Part shown: in pieces, positions 12,180-20,153 of the stretch
How positions within the stretch are numbered: the first letter of the stretch is position 1
Layout: each line of letters opens with the position of its first letter
Source: Mycobacterium sp. shizuoka-1
GTDB taxonomy: Bacteria; Actinomycetota; Actinomycetes; Mycobacteriales; Mycobacteriaceae
Length of the DNA stretch: 64,000 nt
Assembly (NCBI RefSeq): GCF_002723835.1
Contig: NZ_BEWG01000031.1
Location: forward strand, 34,325 to 98,324
Direction of reading: 5' to 3'
Translations under genes and position numbers: made by a program
The notes under the pieces: generated by a model
What the model was told of the DNA's origin: nothing
Database searches by the model: none
Seen by the model: only the letters and a program-made list of their open reading frames with translations

Positions 12180-14741
12180 TCAGCTGGCGTCGAAGGCGCG
12201 CGCTTTCAGCGAGCGTTCGACGCCGGCCCGGCCCTCCAGGACCAGCCTGCGCAGCGCCGACGGCAGGTCCTCGCTCAGGAAGGTGTCGGCGGCCGCCAGG
12301 GCTTCGGGGCTGATATCCCACGACGGGTACAGGCCGATCACCACGGTCTGCGCGACCTCGCTGGAGCGGCGCTCCCAGACCCCGGGGATCGCCGCGAAGT
12401 AACGGTCGGTGAACGGCTGCAGCAGAGCGCTCTGCCCGGCCGGGGCGAACCCGCCGATGATCGCGCGGGCGGTGATGTTGGCCAGGGTGTCGTCCTCGAT
12501 CACCTGCTGCCACGCCGACTCCTTGACCGCGAGCTGCGGTCGGGCGGCGGCGGCCGCCGCCGCGTGGCGCCGGCCGGCGGCGGTGGGATCGCGCTGTGCC
12601 TCGGCGTCGATGAACGGCGTCTGCACGCCGTCGCCGTCGATGTCACCGGAGGCGGCCAGCGCGGTGACGATGCGCCAGCGCAGATCGGCGTCGATCACCA
12701 GCCCGGGCAGGTTCACCTCGGCCGGCTCGTTGTCCAGCAGAGTCGCCAGCACCGCCACGTGATGCAGCTGCAGCACCGACGCGCACAGCGCATTGACGAA
12801 CGCGAGCTGATGATCCGAGCCGGCAGGCGACTCGCGCGCGAGGTCCAGCAGTCGGTCGGCGAAGGCCGGCCAGCCATTGGCACAGGCCCAGGCCGGGTCG
12901 GCGTAGGAGTTCAGCGCGGTCTGGGCCTGCAGCAGCAGCCGCTGGGCCACCCCGACCTCGGTCTCGGCCTGCACGCCGCTCATCACCAGCGCGACGAAGT
13001 CGCGGGCTTTCAGCTCGGCGTCGCGGGTCATCTCCCACGCCGCCGACCACACCAGCGTGCGCGGCAGCGGCTCGGAGATGTCGGCGATGCGGCTCAGTGC
13101 GGTCTGTAGGGACTTCTCGTCCAGCCGCAGCGAGCAGTAGGTCAGGTCGTCGTCATTGACCAGGATCAGCTTTCCACGCGAAACACCTTGCAGCGCAGGA
13201 ACATCGGTGACCGGACCAGCGACGTCGAGTTCCTCGCGGTGCACGCGGACCAGCTTGCCGGTGGTCGGGTCGTCGTCGTAGATGCCGACCGCGAGCCGGT
13301 GCACTCGGGTCTCGCCCGCGCCGGGTGCCGCACCGCCCTGGGTGATCGCGAAGCGGGTGAACGTGCCGTCGGCGTCGACGTCGAAATCGGCGCGCAGGGT
13401 GTTGAGGCCGGTGGTCTTCAACCACTGGCGTCCCCAGTCGGACAGGTCGCGGCCAGAGGCTTTCTCCAGCGCGCCCAGCAGATCGTCGAAGGTGGCGTTG
13501 TCGAAGGCGTGCGCGGCGAAGTAGTCGCGCAGCCCGGCCAGGAAGTGCTCGAGCCCGACGTAGGCAACCAGCTGCTTGAGCACGCTGGCACCCTTGGCGT
13601 AGGTGATCCCGTCGAAGTTCACCTCGACGGCGTGCAGGTCGGGGATGTCGGCGGCCACCGGGTGGGTGGACGGCAGCTGGTCCTGGCGGTAGGCCCACGA
13701 CTTCTCGACGTTGGCGAACGTCGTCCACGCCTGGTCGTACTCGGTGGCCTCGGCCTGGCACAGCACCGAGGCGAACGTCGCGAACGACTCGTTGAGCCAC
13801 AGGTCGTCCCACCAGGTCATGGTGACCAGGTCGCCGAACCACATGTGCGCCATCTCGTGCAGCACCGTCTCGGCACGCCGTTCGTAGCTGTACCGGGTGA
13901 CCTTGGACCGGAAGACGTAGTCCTCCAGGAACGTCACCGCACCGGCGTTCTCCATTGCACCGGCATTGAATTCGGGCACGAACAGCTGGTCGTACTTCCC
14001 GAACGCATACGGCACGCCGAAGTTGCGGTGGTAGAACCCGAAGCCCTGCTTGGTCTCGGTGAACAGACGCTCGGCGTCCATGAACTCCGCCAGCGAGGAC
14101 CGGCAGAACAGGCCGAGCGGGATCTCGCCGTGCTCGTCGGTGTAGACGTCGTCCCAGCGGGCGTACGGCCCGGCGATCAGCGCGACCAGGTAGGTACTCA
14201 TCCGCGGCGTGGTGGCGAAGGTGTGCACGCCGTCGACCACCGACACCGTCGCGCCGTTGGAGATCACCTGCCAGTGCGACGGCGCGGTCACCACCACGTC
14301 GAAGGTGGCCTTGAGGTCGGGCTGGTCGAAGCAGGCGAACATCCGCTTGGCGTCGGCGGTTTCGAACTGCGAGTACAGGTAGACCTCACTGTCGACAGGG
14401 TCGACGAAGCGGTGCAGACCCTCACCGGTGTTGGAGTAGCGGCAGTCCGCGTCGAGCACCAGGACGTTGCTCTTCGCCAGCCCGCGCAACGGGATGCCGG
14501 TGGACTCGTCGTAGCCCGAGACGTCGATCGGCTGGCCGTTGAGCACCGCGCTGTGCACGGTGTCGGCGGCCAGGTCGATGTAGGTGTCGGCGCCGGGCAG
14601 TGCCTCGAATGCGACGGTTGTGGTGGACCGGAACGTCGTCTCGGAGCCGGTCGTCAGATCGAGAGCGATGGAGTAGTTGCCGACGGTGACCAGAGCGGCG
14701 CGCTCGATGGCCTCGTCACGAGTCAGGTTGGGAAGTGCCAC
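12180..14741 (-). CDS. pepN: Aminopeptidase N, M1 zinc metallopeptidase
   Basis: 853 aa, full M1 length. The exopeptidase motif GAMEN is at residues 261-265, the zinc site HEMAH at 295-299 with the third ligand E318 (LNESFATF), and the long C-terminal ERAP1-like helical domain follows. It removes N-terminal residues from peptides in the cytosol and acts downstream of Clp proteolysis. There is no signal peptide. The ATG at 14741 is the only sensible start. Orthologue of Rv2467. The HNH-like gene follows at 23 nt. Confidence 0.95.
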   Translation of the reverse strand: MALPNLTRDEAIERAALVTVGNYSIALDLTTGSETTFRSTTTVAFEALPGADTYIDLAADTVHSAVLNGQPIDVSGYDESTGIPLRGLAKSNVLVLDADCRYSNTGEGLHRFVDPVDSEVYLYSQFETADAKRMFACFDQPDLKATFDVVVTAPSHWQVISNGATVSVVDGVHTFATTPRMSTYLVALIAGPYARWDDVYTDEHGEIPLGLFCRSSLAEFMDAERLFTETKQGFGFYHRNFGVPYAFGKYDQLFVPEFNAGAMENAGAVTFLEDYVFRSKVTRYSYERRAETVLHEMAHMWFGDLVTMTWWDDLWLNESFATFASVLCQAEATEYDQAWTTFANVEKSWAYRQDQLPSTHPVAADIPDLHAVEVNFDGITYAKGASVLKQLVAYVGLEHFLAGLRDYFAAHAFDNATFDDLLGALEKASGRDLSDWGRQWLKTTGLNTLRADFDVDADGTFTRFAITQGGAAPGAGETRVHRLAVGIYDDDPTTGKLVRVHREELDVAGPVTDVPALQGVSRGKLILVNDDDLTYCSLRLDEKSLQTALSRIADISEPLPRTLVWSAAWEMTRDAELKARDFVALVMSGVQAETEVGVAQRLLLQAQTALNSYADPAWACANGWPAFADRLLDLARESPAGSDHQLAFVNALCASVLQLHHVAVLATLLDNEPAEVNLPGLVIDADLRWRIVTALAASGDIDGDGVQTPFIDAEAQRDPTAAGRRHAAAAAAARPQLAVKESAWQQVIEDDTLANITARAIIGGFAPAGQSALLQPFTDRYFAAIPGVWERRSSEVAQTVVIGLYPSWDISPEALAAADTFLSEDLPSALRRLVLEGRAGVERSLKARAFDAS

Positions 14742-14764
14742 GCGTCCAACCTACTGTGACCCGC

Positions 14765-15121
14765 CTACATGTGTGGGGCCTGGATCCAGTCGAAGAAGGT
14801 GCCGTCGGTGACCGACTTCATCATGGCCGGGCAGTACAGCTTGACGGCCATGCCGGCGAAGAACGCCGCCATCTGTGGGGGGATGCCACCACCCTGCACC
14901 TTGGCCACCGCCATGCCGAACGATTTGCCCGGCCCGACCAGCTGCGGGCAGACCGACTTCGCCAACTGGGTGGCGGCCTCGGCGTTGTCGTAATGGATGC
15001 CGGCCTGGTTCAGCGCGGCGATGAAGGCGTCGTCGACAGGGTCGGCGTGCGCCGGTGCTGCCAGGGCGGTTGCGCCGGCGACGAACGCGGCGGCGGTCAC
15101 TACTCGGATCACTCCAATCAC
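14765..15121 (-). CDS. DUF732 secreted protein
   Basis: 118 aa. A Sec signal peptide is clear: MIGVIRVV, a hydrophobic stretch, and an AHA-D cleavage site near residue 26. The mature part has the DUF732 pattern DPVDDAFIAALNQAGI with cysteines C58 (SVCPQL) and C97 (LYCPAM), probably a disulfide. DUF732 proteins are small exported mycobacterial helical proteins of unknown role. It is monocistronic on the minus strand, divergent from the Rv2466c orthologue; the 179-nt gap between them (15122-15300) is locally AT-rich and should hold both promoters. Confidence 0.88.
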   Translation of the reverse strand: MIGVIRVVTAAAFVAGATALAAPAHADPVDDAFIAALNQAGIHYDNAEAATQLAKSVCPQLVGPGKSFGMAVAKVQGGGIPPQMAAFFAGMAVKLYCPAMMKSVTDGTFFDWIQAPHM

Positions 15122-15300
15122 TCGTGGAACACTGGTTTAGTTTGGTCACAGCAGCAGCACGTTTGGATCAAGACTTGCCACCTATGCGTTTCCTGTGCGG
15201 CCATTTCCAGGTTTGTGGTGTTGGCCCGCGTCAGCGGGAACAGTGACCTCGCGGCACGAGTTGATGTGAACGTCTGCGCCAATCGTTGGGAGGAGCCCGT

Positions 15301-15909
15301 ATGTCCGAGAAGTCGAAGGCCGGTTTCTGGTTCGACCCGTTGTGCCCGTGGTGCTGGATCACCTCGCGCTGGATCCTCGAGGTCGAAAAGGTCCGCGACA
15401 TCGACGTCGACTTCCGGGTGATGAGCTTGGCCGTGCTCAACGAGGGCCGAGACCTGCCGGAGGAATACCTCGAGATGATGAAGAAAGCATGGGGCCCGGT
15501 CCGGGTCGCCATCGCCGCCGAGCAGGCCCACGGCCGGGAGGTCCTCTCGCCGCTCTACACCGCGATGGGCACCCGCATCCACAATCAGGGCAACAAGGAC
15601 TTCGATGCGGTGATCGCCGAGTCGCTGGCCGAGGTCGGCCTGCCCGCCGAACTCGCCGAGGCGGCCACCTCCGAGGCGTACGACGACGCGCTGCGTAAGA
15701 GTCATCACGAGGGTATGGACGCCGTCGGCGAGGATGTCGGCACGCCGACGATCCACATCAACGGGGTGGCGTTCTTCGGCCCGGTGCTCTCCCGGATTCC
15801 GCGCGGTGAAGAAGCCGGCAAGTTGTGGGATGCCTCGGTGACGTTCGCGTCCTACCCGCACTTCTGGGAGCTGAAGCGGACCAGGAACGAAGCCCCGCAG
15901 TTCGACTGA
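15301..15909 (+). CDS. Mycothiol-dependent nitroreductase/oxidoreductase, DsbA-like (Rv2466c family)
   Basis: 202 aa from an ATG with GGGAGGAGC just upstream; a longer GTG start 15 nt earlier is less likely. Thioredoxin fold with an inserted helical domain: the CPWC active site is at C15-C18 ([10 protein letters not shown]), and the cis-Pro loop is GTPTIHING near residue 150. In M. tuberculosis Rv2466c uses mycothiol/mycoredoxin electrons and activates nitro-prodrugs; it is induced by oxidative stress under SigH. Here it stands alone, divergent from the DUF732 gene. Confidence 0.92.
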   Translation: MSEKSKAGFWFDPLCPWCWITSRWILEVEKVRDIDVDFRVMSLAVLNEGRDLPEEYLEMMKKAWGPVRVAIAAEQAHGREVLSPLYTAMGTRIHNQGNKDFDAVIAESLAEVGLPAELAEAATSEAYDDALRKSHHEGMDAVGEDVGTPTIHINGVAFFGPVLSRIPRGEEAGKLWDASVTFASYPHFWELKRTRNEAPQFD

Positions 15910-15961
15910 CGGTCTCGACCACGACGTTCCGGTTGCGGGTTCGCGAACGGCAGGCGACGGT

Positions 15962-17362
15962 ATGTCCATGACAGTCGCCGAGCCCAGTACCGACGGTTCC
16001 TACCGCGATCGGATCGTTGCGGTCGAACCGGGCGGTAACGAGTTCATCGCCGAAGCAGACCGGCACGGCAAGCCCCACCAGCTGTTCTGGACGTGGACCT
16101 CGCCGAACCTCGAGTTCGCGACGATCTTCGTCGGCATGCTGGCCGTGCTGGCCTTCGGGATGAGCTTCTGGCAAGCCGTCGTCGGCATCGCCGTCGGCAC
16201 CGGGCTGGGTGCGATCGCGCACTACTTCCTGTCCGCTCGCGGTCCGCTGCACGGTGTGCCGCAGATGGTCCTGGGCCGAATGGCGTTCGGCTTCAAGGGC
16301 AACGCCCTGCCCGCGGGGCTGATGTCCGTCACGGCGGGCGTCGGCTGGTTCGCCACCAACAGCGTCAGCGGCGCGTTCGCGCTCAGCACCCTGTTCGGCT
16401 TCTCACCGCTCCTCGGCCTGATCATCATCGTGTTGCTGCAGACCGGCTTCGCGTTCTTCGGACACAACCTGGTACAGGCCTTCGAGCGATGGTCGTTCCC
16501 GGTGCTGGCCGTGGTGTTCCTGGCCGCCTCGGTCGCGATCTTCGCCCATGCCGATCTCGGCGCAGCAGCACCGACCGGTGGCGTCGGCGGGCTCGGCGGA
16601 TTCCTGCTGACGGTCGGGACTTCGTTCGGGTACGCCGCGGGCTGGACGCCGTACGCGGCCGACTACACCCGCTACCTGCCCTCGACGGTGTCGACGGCGG
16701 CCACCGGCCTGTATGCCTCGGCCGGGTTGTTCCTGTCCTGCTTCGTACTCGAAGTCGTCGGCGCCGCCTCGGTGACCACCGGCGAGGCCAACCTGGGCGA
16801 CCCCACGGGATCGTTCACCAGTGAGCTGCCGTCGCTGCTGGCCAAGGCGACGTTGCTGGCGATCGCGATCGGTGCCATCGCGGCCAACTCGATCAACATC
16901 TACTCGGGCGCAATGGCTTTCGTGACGATCGGCATCAAGCTGCCGCACCACATCGCGCGGGCTCTGGTCACGGTGTTCTTCGGTGTCGCGGGATTCCTGA
17001 TCGCCTGGTGGGCACTACCCGACGCGGCGCACAGTTACGAGGCGTTCTTGCTGGTCATCGCGTACTGGATCGGGCCGTGGCTCGGTGTGGTGTTCGCCGA
17101 CCAGTACCTGCGGCGGGGCCAGGCCATCGCCGGCTACCTCTATGACCGCAGCTACGCGAACTGGGGCGGTCTGCTGTCGTTTGCGGCCGGCCTGGTGGTC
17201 TCGGTGCTGCTGTTCTGCAACCAGGAGATATTCCAGGGCTACATCGTGAGGGTGGTGCCGCAACTCGGTGACATCACCTTCTTCGTGGGCTTCCTCATTG
17301 CCGGCGCGAGTTATCTTGTGCTGTGCCGATCGAAGATCACCGCCGAACGCGCGGCGGTATGA
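15962..17362 (+). CDS. NCS1-family nucleobase (cytosine/purine) permease
   Basis: 466 aa with about 12 membrane segments, starting with FATIFVGMLAVLAFGMSFW. Family marks of the nucleobase:cation symporter-1 type: the MVLGRMAFGFKGN segment after TM2, the GWTPYAADYTRYLP loop near 225-240, and IAANSINIYSGAMAF in TM8. It imports a base by cation symport; cytosine is the best guess because the next gene, overlapping by 4 nt (ATGA), is a cytosine deaminase. Start ATG 15962, with a second in-frame ATG at 15968. First gene of a three-gene operon not found in M. tuberculosis. Confidence 0.9.
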   Translation: MSMTVAEPSTDGSYRDRIVAVEPGGNEFIAEADRHGKPHQLFWTWTSPNLEFATIFVGMLAVLAFGMSFWQAVVGIAVGTGLGAIAHYFLSARGPLHGVPQMVLGRMAFGFKGNALPAGLMSVTAGVGWFATNSVSGAFALSTLFGFSPLLGLIIIVLLQTGFAFFGHNLVQAFERWSFPVLAVVFLAASVAIFAHADLGAAAPTGGVGGLGGFLLTVGTSFGYAAGWTPYAADYTRYLPSTVSTAATGLYASAGLFLSCFVLEVVGAASVTTGEANLGDPTGSFTSELPSLLAKATLLAIAIGAIAANSINIYSGAMAFVTIGIKLPHHIARALVTVFFGVAGFLIAWWALPDAAHSYEAFLLVIAYWIGPWLGVVFADQYLRRGQAIAGYLYDRSYANWGGLLSFAAGLVVSVLLFCNQEIFQGYIVRVVPQLGDITFFVGFLIAGASYLVLCRSKITAERAAV

Positions 17363-17808
17363 CCCCGCAGGACATGCTCGACGTCGCCTACGAGGAGGCC
17401 CGAAAAGGCTTGGCGGAAGGCGGAATCCCGATCGGCGCCGCGCTGTTCAGCGCCGACGGCCGACTGCTGGGTAGCGGGCACAACATGCGGGTGCAGGACG
17501 GTGATCCGTCGATCCACGCCGAGACCGACGCCTTCCGCGCCGCAGGCCGCCAGCGCGACTATCGCTCGACGATCATGGTCACCACGCTCTCGCCGTGCTG
17601 GTACTGCAGTGGGCTGGTGCGCCAGTTCAACATCGGTGCGGTGGTGATCGGGGAGAGTCGGACCTTCACCGGCGGCCACGACTGGTTGGCCGAGCACGGT
17701 GTCGACGTCACGGTGCTCGACGATGACCGCTGCGCGGCGATGATGACGGAGTTCATCGCCGAGAACCCTGAGCTCTGGAACGAGGACATCGGAGTGGCCG
17801 AAACGTGA
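17359..17808 (+). CDS. Cytosine deaminase of the fungal (FCY1) type
   Basis: 149 aa from ATG 17359, overlapping the permease stop. CDA-fold zinc deaminase: H53-A-E55 and C80-x2-C83 (SPCWYC). It resembles yeast Fcy1 over its whole length, not the bacterial CodA amidohydrolase, which is unrelated. The Fcy1 substrate residues as I recall them are kept: N42 in GHNMR, F103, and the C-terminal lid W140-N-E-D143-IG. Predicted reaction: cytosine + water to uracil + ammonia. Coupled by overlaps to the permease and to the oxygenase. The annotation nucleoside deaminase would be too vague. Confidence 0.85.
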   Translation: MTPQDMLDVAYEEARKGLAEGGIPIGAALFSADGRLLGSGHNMRVQDGDPSIHAETDAFRAAGRQRDYRSTIMVTTLSPCWYCSGLVRQFNIGAVVIGESRTFTGGHDWLAEHGVDVTVLDDDRCAAMMTEFIAENPELWNEDIGVAET

Positions 17809-18758
17809 TCGCGACCGTCGACATCTCCCGCTGGCGCGCCGGGGGAGCACAGGCCGACGCCGTGGCTGCCGAACTGGACGCCGGCCTCCAGCAGGCCGGC
17901 TTCATCCTCGTCACCGGCCACGGCATCGACCCCGGCCTGGCCGCCGGTGTCCGCGCCGCGTCGCGGGCGTTCTTCGGCCTGCCCGACGAAGTCAAACGCC
18001 GGTACTCGGTGGCGGTCGGCGGCCACGGCTGGATCGCCCCCGGCGCCGAGGCCAATGCCTACGCCGAGGGCACCGAGACACCGCCCGACCTCAAGGAGAG
18101 CTACAGCCTGGGAGCCGAGACCGCGGTCGGCGATCCCGAGGTCGACCGGATCTGGTTTGCGCCCAACGTCTGGCCCGACGAGGTGGCCGAGCTGCGGCCG
18201 CTGGTCACCGAATACACCGCGGCCATGCACACCCTGGCCGACGACCTGCTGGCGCTGATGGCCCACGCGCTGGGGTTGGCCGAAAATCCGTTCGCCACCC
18301 TGGCCGACCGACCGACCTGGACGATGAACATCAACCACTATCCGCCGGTCAGCGTGGTCGGCGAGCCGGAGCCCGGCCAGTTCCGGATCGGCCCGCACAC
18401 CGACTTCGGCACCGTGACGATCCTCGACCGTGAGCCCGGAGCCGGTGGGCTGCAAGTGTTTTCCGAAGCCGACGGCTGGCAGGATGCGCCCTACGATCCC
18501 GCGGCACTGACCGTCAACATCGGGGACCTGCTCGAGTACTGGAGCGGACGGCGGTGGCCGTCGGGGCGGCATCGGGTCCTGCCCCCGCAGCCGCATGCGC
18601 CCGAAGAAGACCTGATCTCGCTGATCTACTTCTACGAGGCAAACCATGACGCGCTGGTCACCCCGCTGGCGCCGCCGATCGGCAAGGTGGCGGGTCTGAC
18701 GCCGGTCACGTGCTCAGCGTTCATCAAGGAACGGTTGGACGCCATCACTGTTGGCTGA
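17805..18758 (+). CDS. 2OG-Fe(II) oxygenase-like protein, isopenicillin N synthase superfamily
   Basis: 317 aa from a GTG overlapping the deaminase stop (GTGA). The N-terminal DIOX_N domain includes GFILVTGHGI and AFFGLP. The iron facial triad is visible: H198 and D200 in PHTDFG, and H256 in SGRHRVLPP. The usual 2-oxoglutarate-binding RxS that follows is not present: the aligned position reads L270-I-S272. It may therefore bind another cosubstrate or use another basic residue. Operon context with a nucleobase permease and cytosine deaminase suggests a pyrimidine or related heterocycle as substrate (fungal thymine 7-hydroxylase belongs to this superfamily); that is inference. Confidence 0.82.
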   Translation: MIATVDISRWRAGGAQADAVAAELDAGLQQAGFILVTGHGIDPGLAAGVRAASRAFFGLPDEVKRRYSVAVGGHGWIAPGAEANAYAEGTETPPDLKESYSLGAETAVGDPEVDRIWFAPNVWPDEVAELRPLVTEYTAAMHTLADDLLALMAHALGLAENPFATLADRPTWTMNINHYPPVSVVGEPEPGQFRIGPHTDFGTVTILDREPGAGGLQVFSEADGWQDAPYDPAALTVNIGDLLEYWSGRRWPSGRHRVLPPQPHAPEEDLISLIYFYEANHDALVTPLAPPIGKVAGLTPVTCSAFIKERLDAITVG

Positions 18759-18851
18759 CACCCGGCGCGCCGAGATCGACGTTTTGGCGCGATCTACTCG
18801 AAGTTTCCCTGCGAAACGTTGGTTTGGGCGCGACTTAGTAAGGTATCGGCC

Positions 18852-19325
18852 ATGCGCGTCTACCTCGGCTCAGACCATGCCGGATACGAACTCAAGCAGG
18901 CCGTGATCGAGCACCTCCGCAACGGCGGTCACGAGCCTGTCGACTGCGGTGCCTATGCCTACGACGCCGAGGACGACTACCCGGCGTTCTGCATCGCGGC
19001 GGCGGTACGCACGGTCGCCGACCCGGGCAGCCTGGGCATCGTGATCGGTGGCTCGGGCAACGGTGAGCAGATCGCGGCCAACAAGGTGCCCGGTGCCCGG
19101 TGTGCCCTGGCCTGGAGCGTCGAAACCGCGTCGCTGGCCCGCGAACACAACAATGCCCAGCTGATCGGCATCGGCGGGCGGATGCACACGGTCCCCGAGG
19201 CGCTGGAGATCATCGACGCATTCCTGACCACCGAGTGGTCCAAAGCCGAGCGCCACCAACGGCGTATCGACATCCTCGCCGAATACGAGCGCACCCACGT
19301 GCCGCCGCCGGTGCCCGGCGCCTGA
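18852..19325 (+). CDS. rpiB: Ribose-5-phosphate isomerase B
   Basis: 157 aa. ATG 18852 is preferred over an upstream GTG because MRVYLGSDHAGYELK is the conserved family start. The phosphate/anion loop is GGSGNGEQIAANKVPG with E72 in the position of the catalytic glutamate described for the M. tuberculosis enzyme, where other RpiB proteins use Cys. The C-terminal RHQRRIDILAEYE is typical. It interconverts ribose-5-phosphate and ribulose-5-phosphate. The 93 nt upstream contain a short inverted repeat (GTTTC-N5-GAAAC at 18803-18817) and a near-duplicate TTTGGCGCGA block. Orthologue of Rv2465c; nei2 follows after 3 nt. Confidence 0.95.
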   Translation: MRVYLGSDHAGYELKQAVIEHLRNGGHEPVDCGAYAYDAEDDYPAFCIAAAVRTVADPGSLGIVIGGSGNGEQIAANKVPGARCALAWSVETASLAREHNNAQLIGIGGRMHTVPEALEIIDAFLTTEWSKAERHQRRIDILAEYERTHVPPPVPGA

Positions 19326-19328
19326 CCC

Positions 19329-20117
19329 GTGCCGGAAGGCCACACCCTGCACCGGCTGGCCCGGCTGCACCAGCGCCGTTTCGCCGGCGCCCCCGCCGCG
19401 GTGTCGAGCCCGCAGGGCCGGTTCACCGACGCCGCGATCCTCGACGGCCGGGTGTTCACCCGGGCGTCGGTGTGGGGCAAGCACCTGTTCCACCACTACG
19501 ACGGCCCGATCGTGCACGTCCACCTGGGGCTGTACGGCACCTTCACCGAAGCGCCGGTGCCGATGCCGCCGCCCGTCGGGCAGGTGCGGATGCGCATCGT
19601 CGGCACCGAATACGGCACCGACCTGCGTGGCCCGACCGCCTGTGAGGTGCTCGACGAGGCCCAGGTGTCGTCCATCGTGGGCCGGCTGGGCCCCGATCCG
19701 CTGCGCCGCGACGCCGACCCGGATCTGGCTTTGGCGCGAATCGCCAAGTCCCGCAAGCCTGTCGGTGCGCTGCTGATGGATCAGAGCGTGATCGCCGGGG
19801 TGGGCAATGTGTACCGCAGCGAGTTGCTGTTCCGCCATCACATCGACCCCTATCGGCCCGGCCGCGACATCGCCGAGGCCGAGTTTGCCGACGCCTGGAC
19901 CGACCTGGTCGCGCTGATGAAGGTCGGTGTGCGGCGCGGCAAGATCGTGGTGGTGCGGCCCGAACACGATCACGGTGCGCCGTCGTATGCGCCGAACCGC
20001 CCCCGCACCTACGTCTACCGGCGGGCCGGCGACCCGTGCCGGGTCTGCGAAACCCCGATCCGGACCGCCGTCCTGGAGGGGCGCAACGTGTTCTGGTGTC
20101 CCACCTGTCAGGTCTGA
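19329..20117 (+). CDS. nei2: Fpg/Nei-family DNA glycosylase/AP lyase Nei2
   Basis: 262 aa from GTG, 3 nt after rpiB, so probably co-transcribed. The start fixes the catalytic N-terminus: after Met removal Pro2-Glu3 (PEGHTLHRLA) performs Schiff-base chemistry. The H2TH region (AGVGNVYRSELLF) and a C-terminal zinc finger CxxC-x16-CxxC ending CPTCQV are present. It excises oxidised bases from DNA. Orthologue of Rv2464c. Confidence 0.94.
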   Translation: MPEGHTLHRLARLHQRRFAGAPAAVSSPQGRFTDAAILDGRVFTRASVWGKHLFHHYDGPIVHVHLGLYGTFTEAPVPMPPPVGQVRMRIVGTEYGTDLRGPTACEVLDEAQVSSIVGRLGPDPLRRDADPDLALARIAKSRKPVGALLMDQSVIAGVGNVYRSELLFRHHIDPYRPGRDIAEAEFADAWTDLVALMKVGVRRGKIVVVRPEHDHGAPSYAPNRPRTYVYRRAGDPCRVCETPIRTAVLEGRNVFWCPTCQV

Positions 20118-20153
20118 CGGGCGCGGTCGCGCGCCACCCGCGAGAATGCTTGC

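Noticed and set aside
13188..14759. 523-codon open frame opposite pepN
   Set aside because: Shadow of the M1 peptidase gene.
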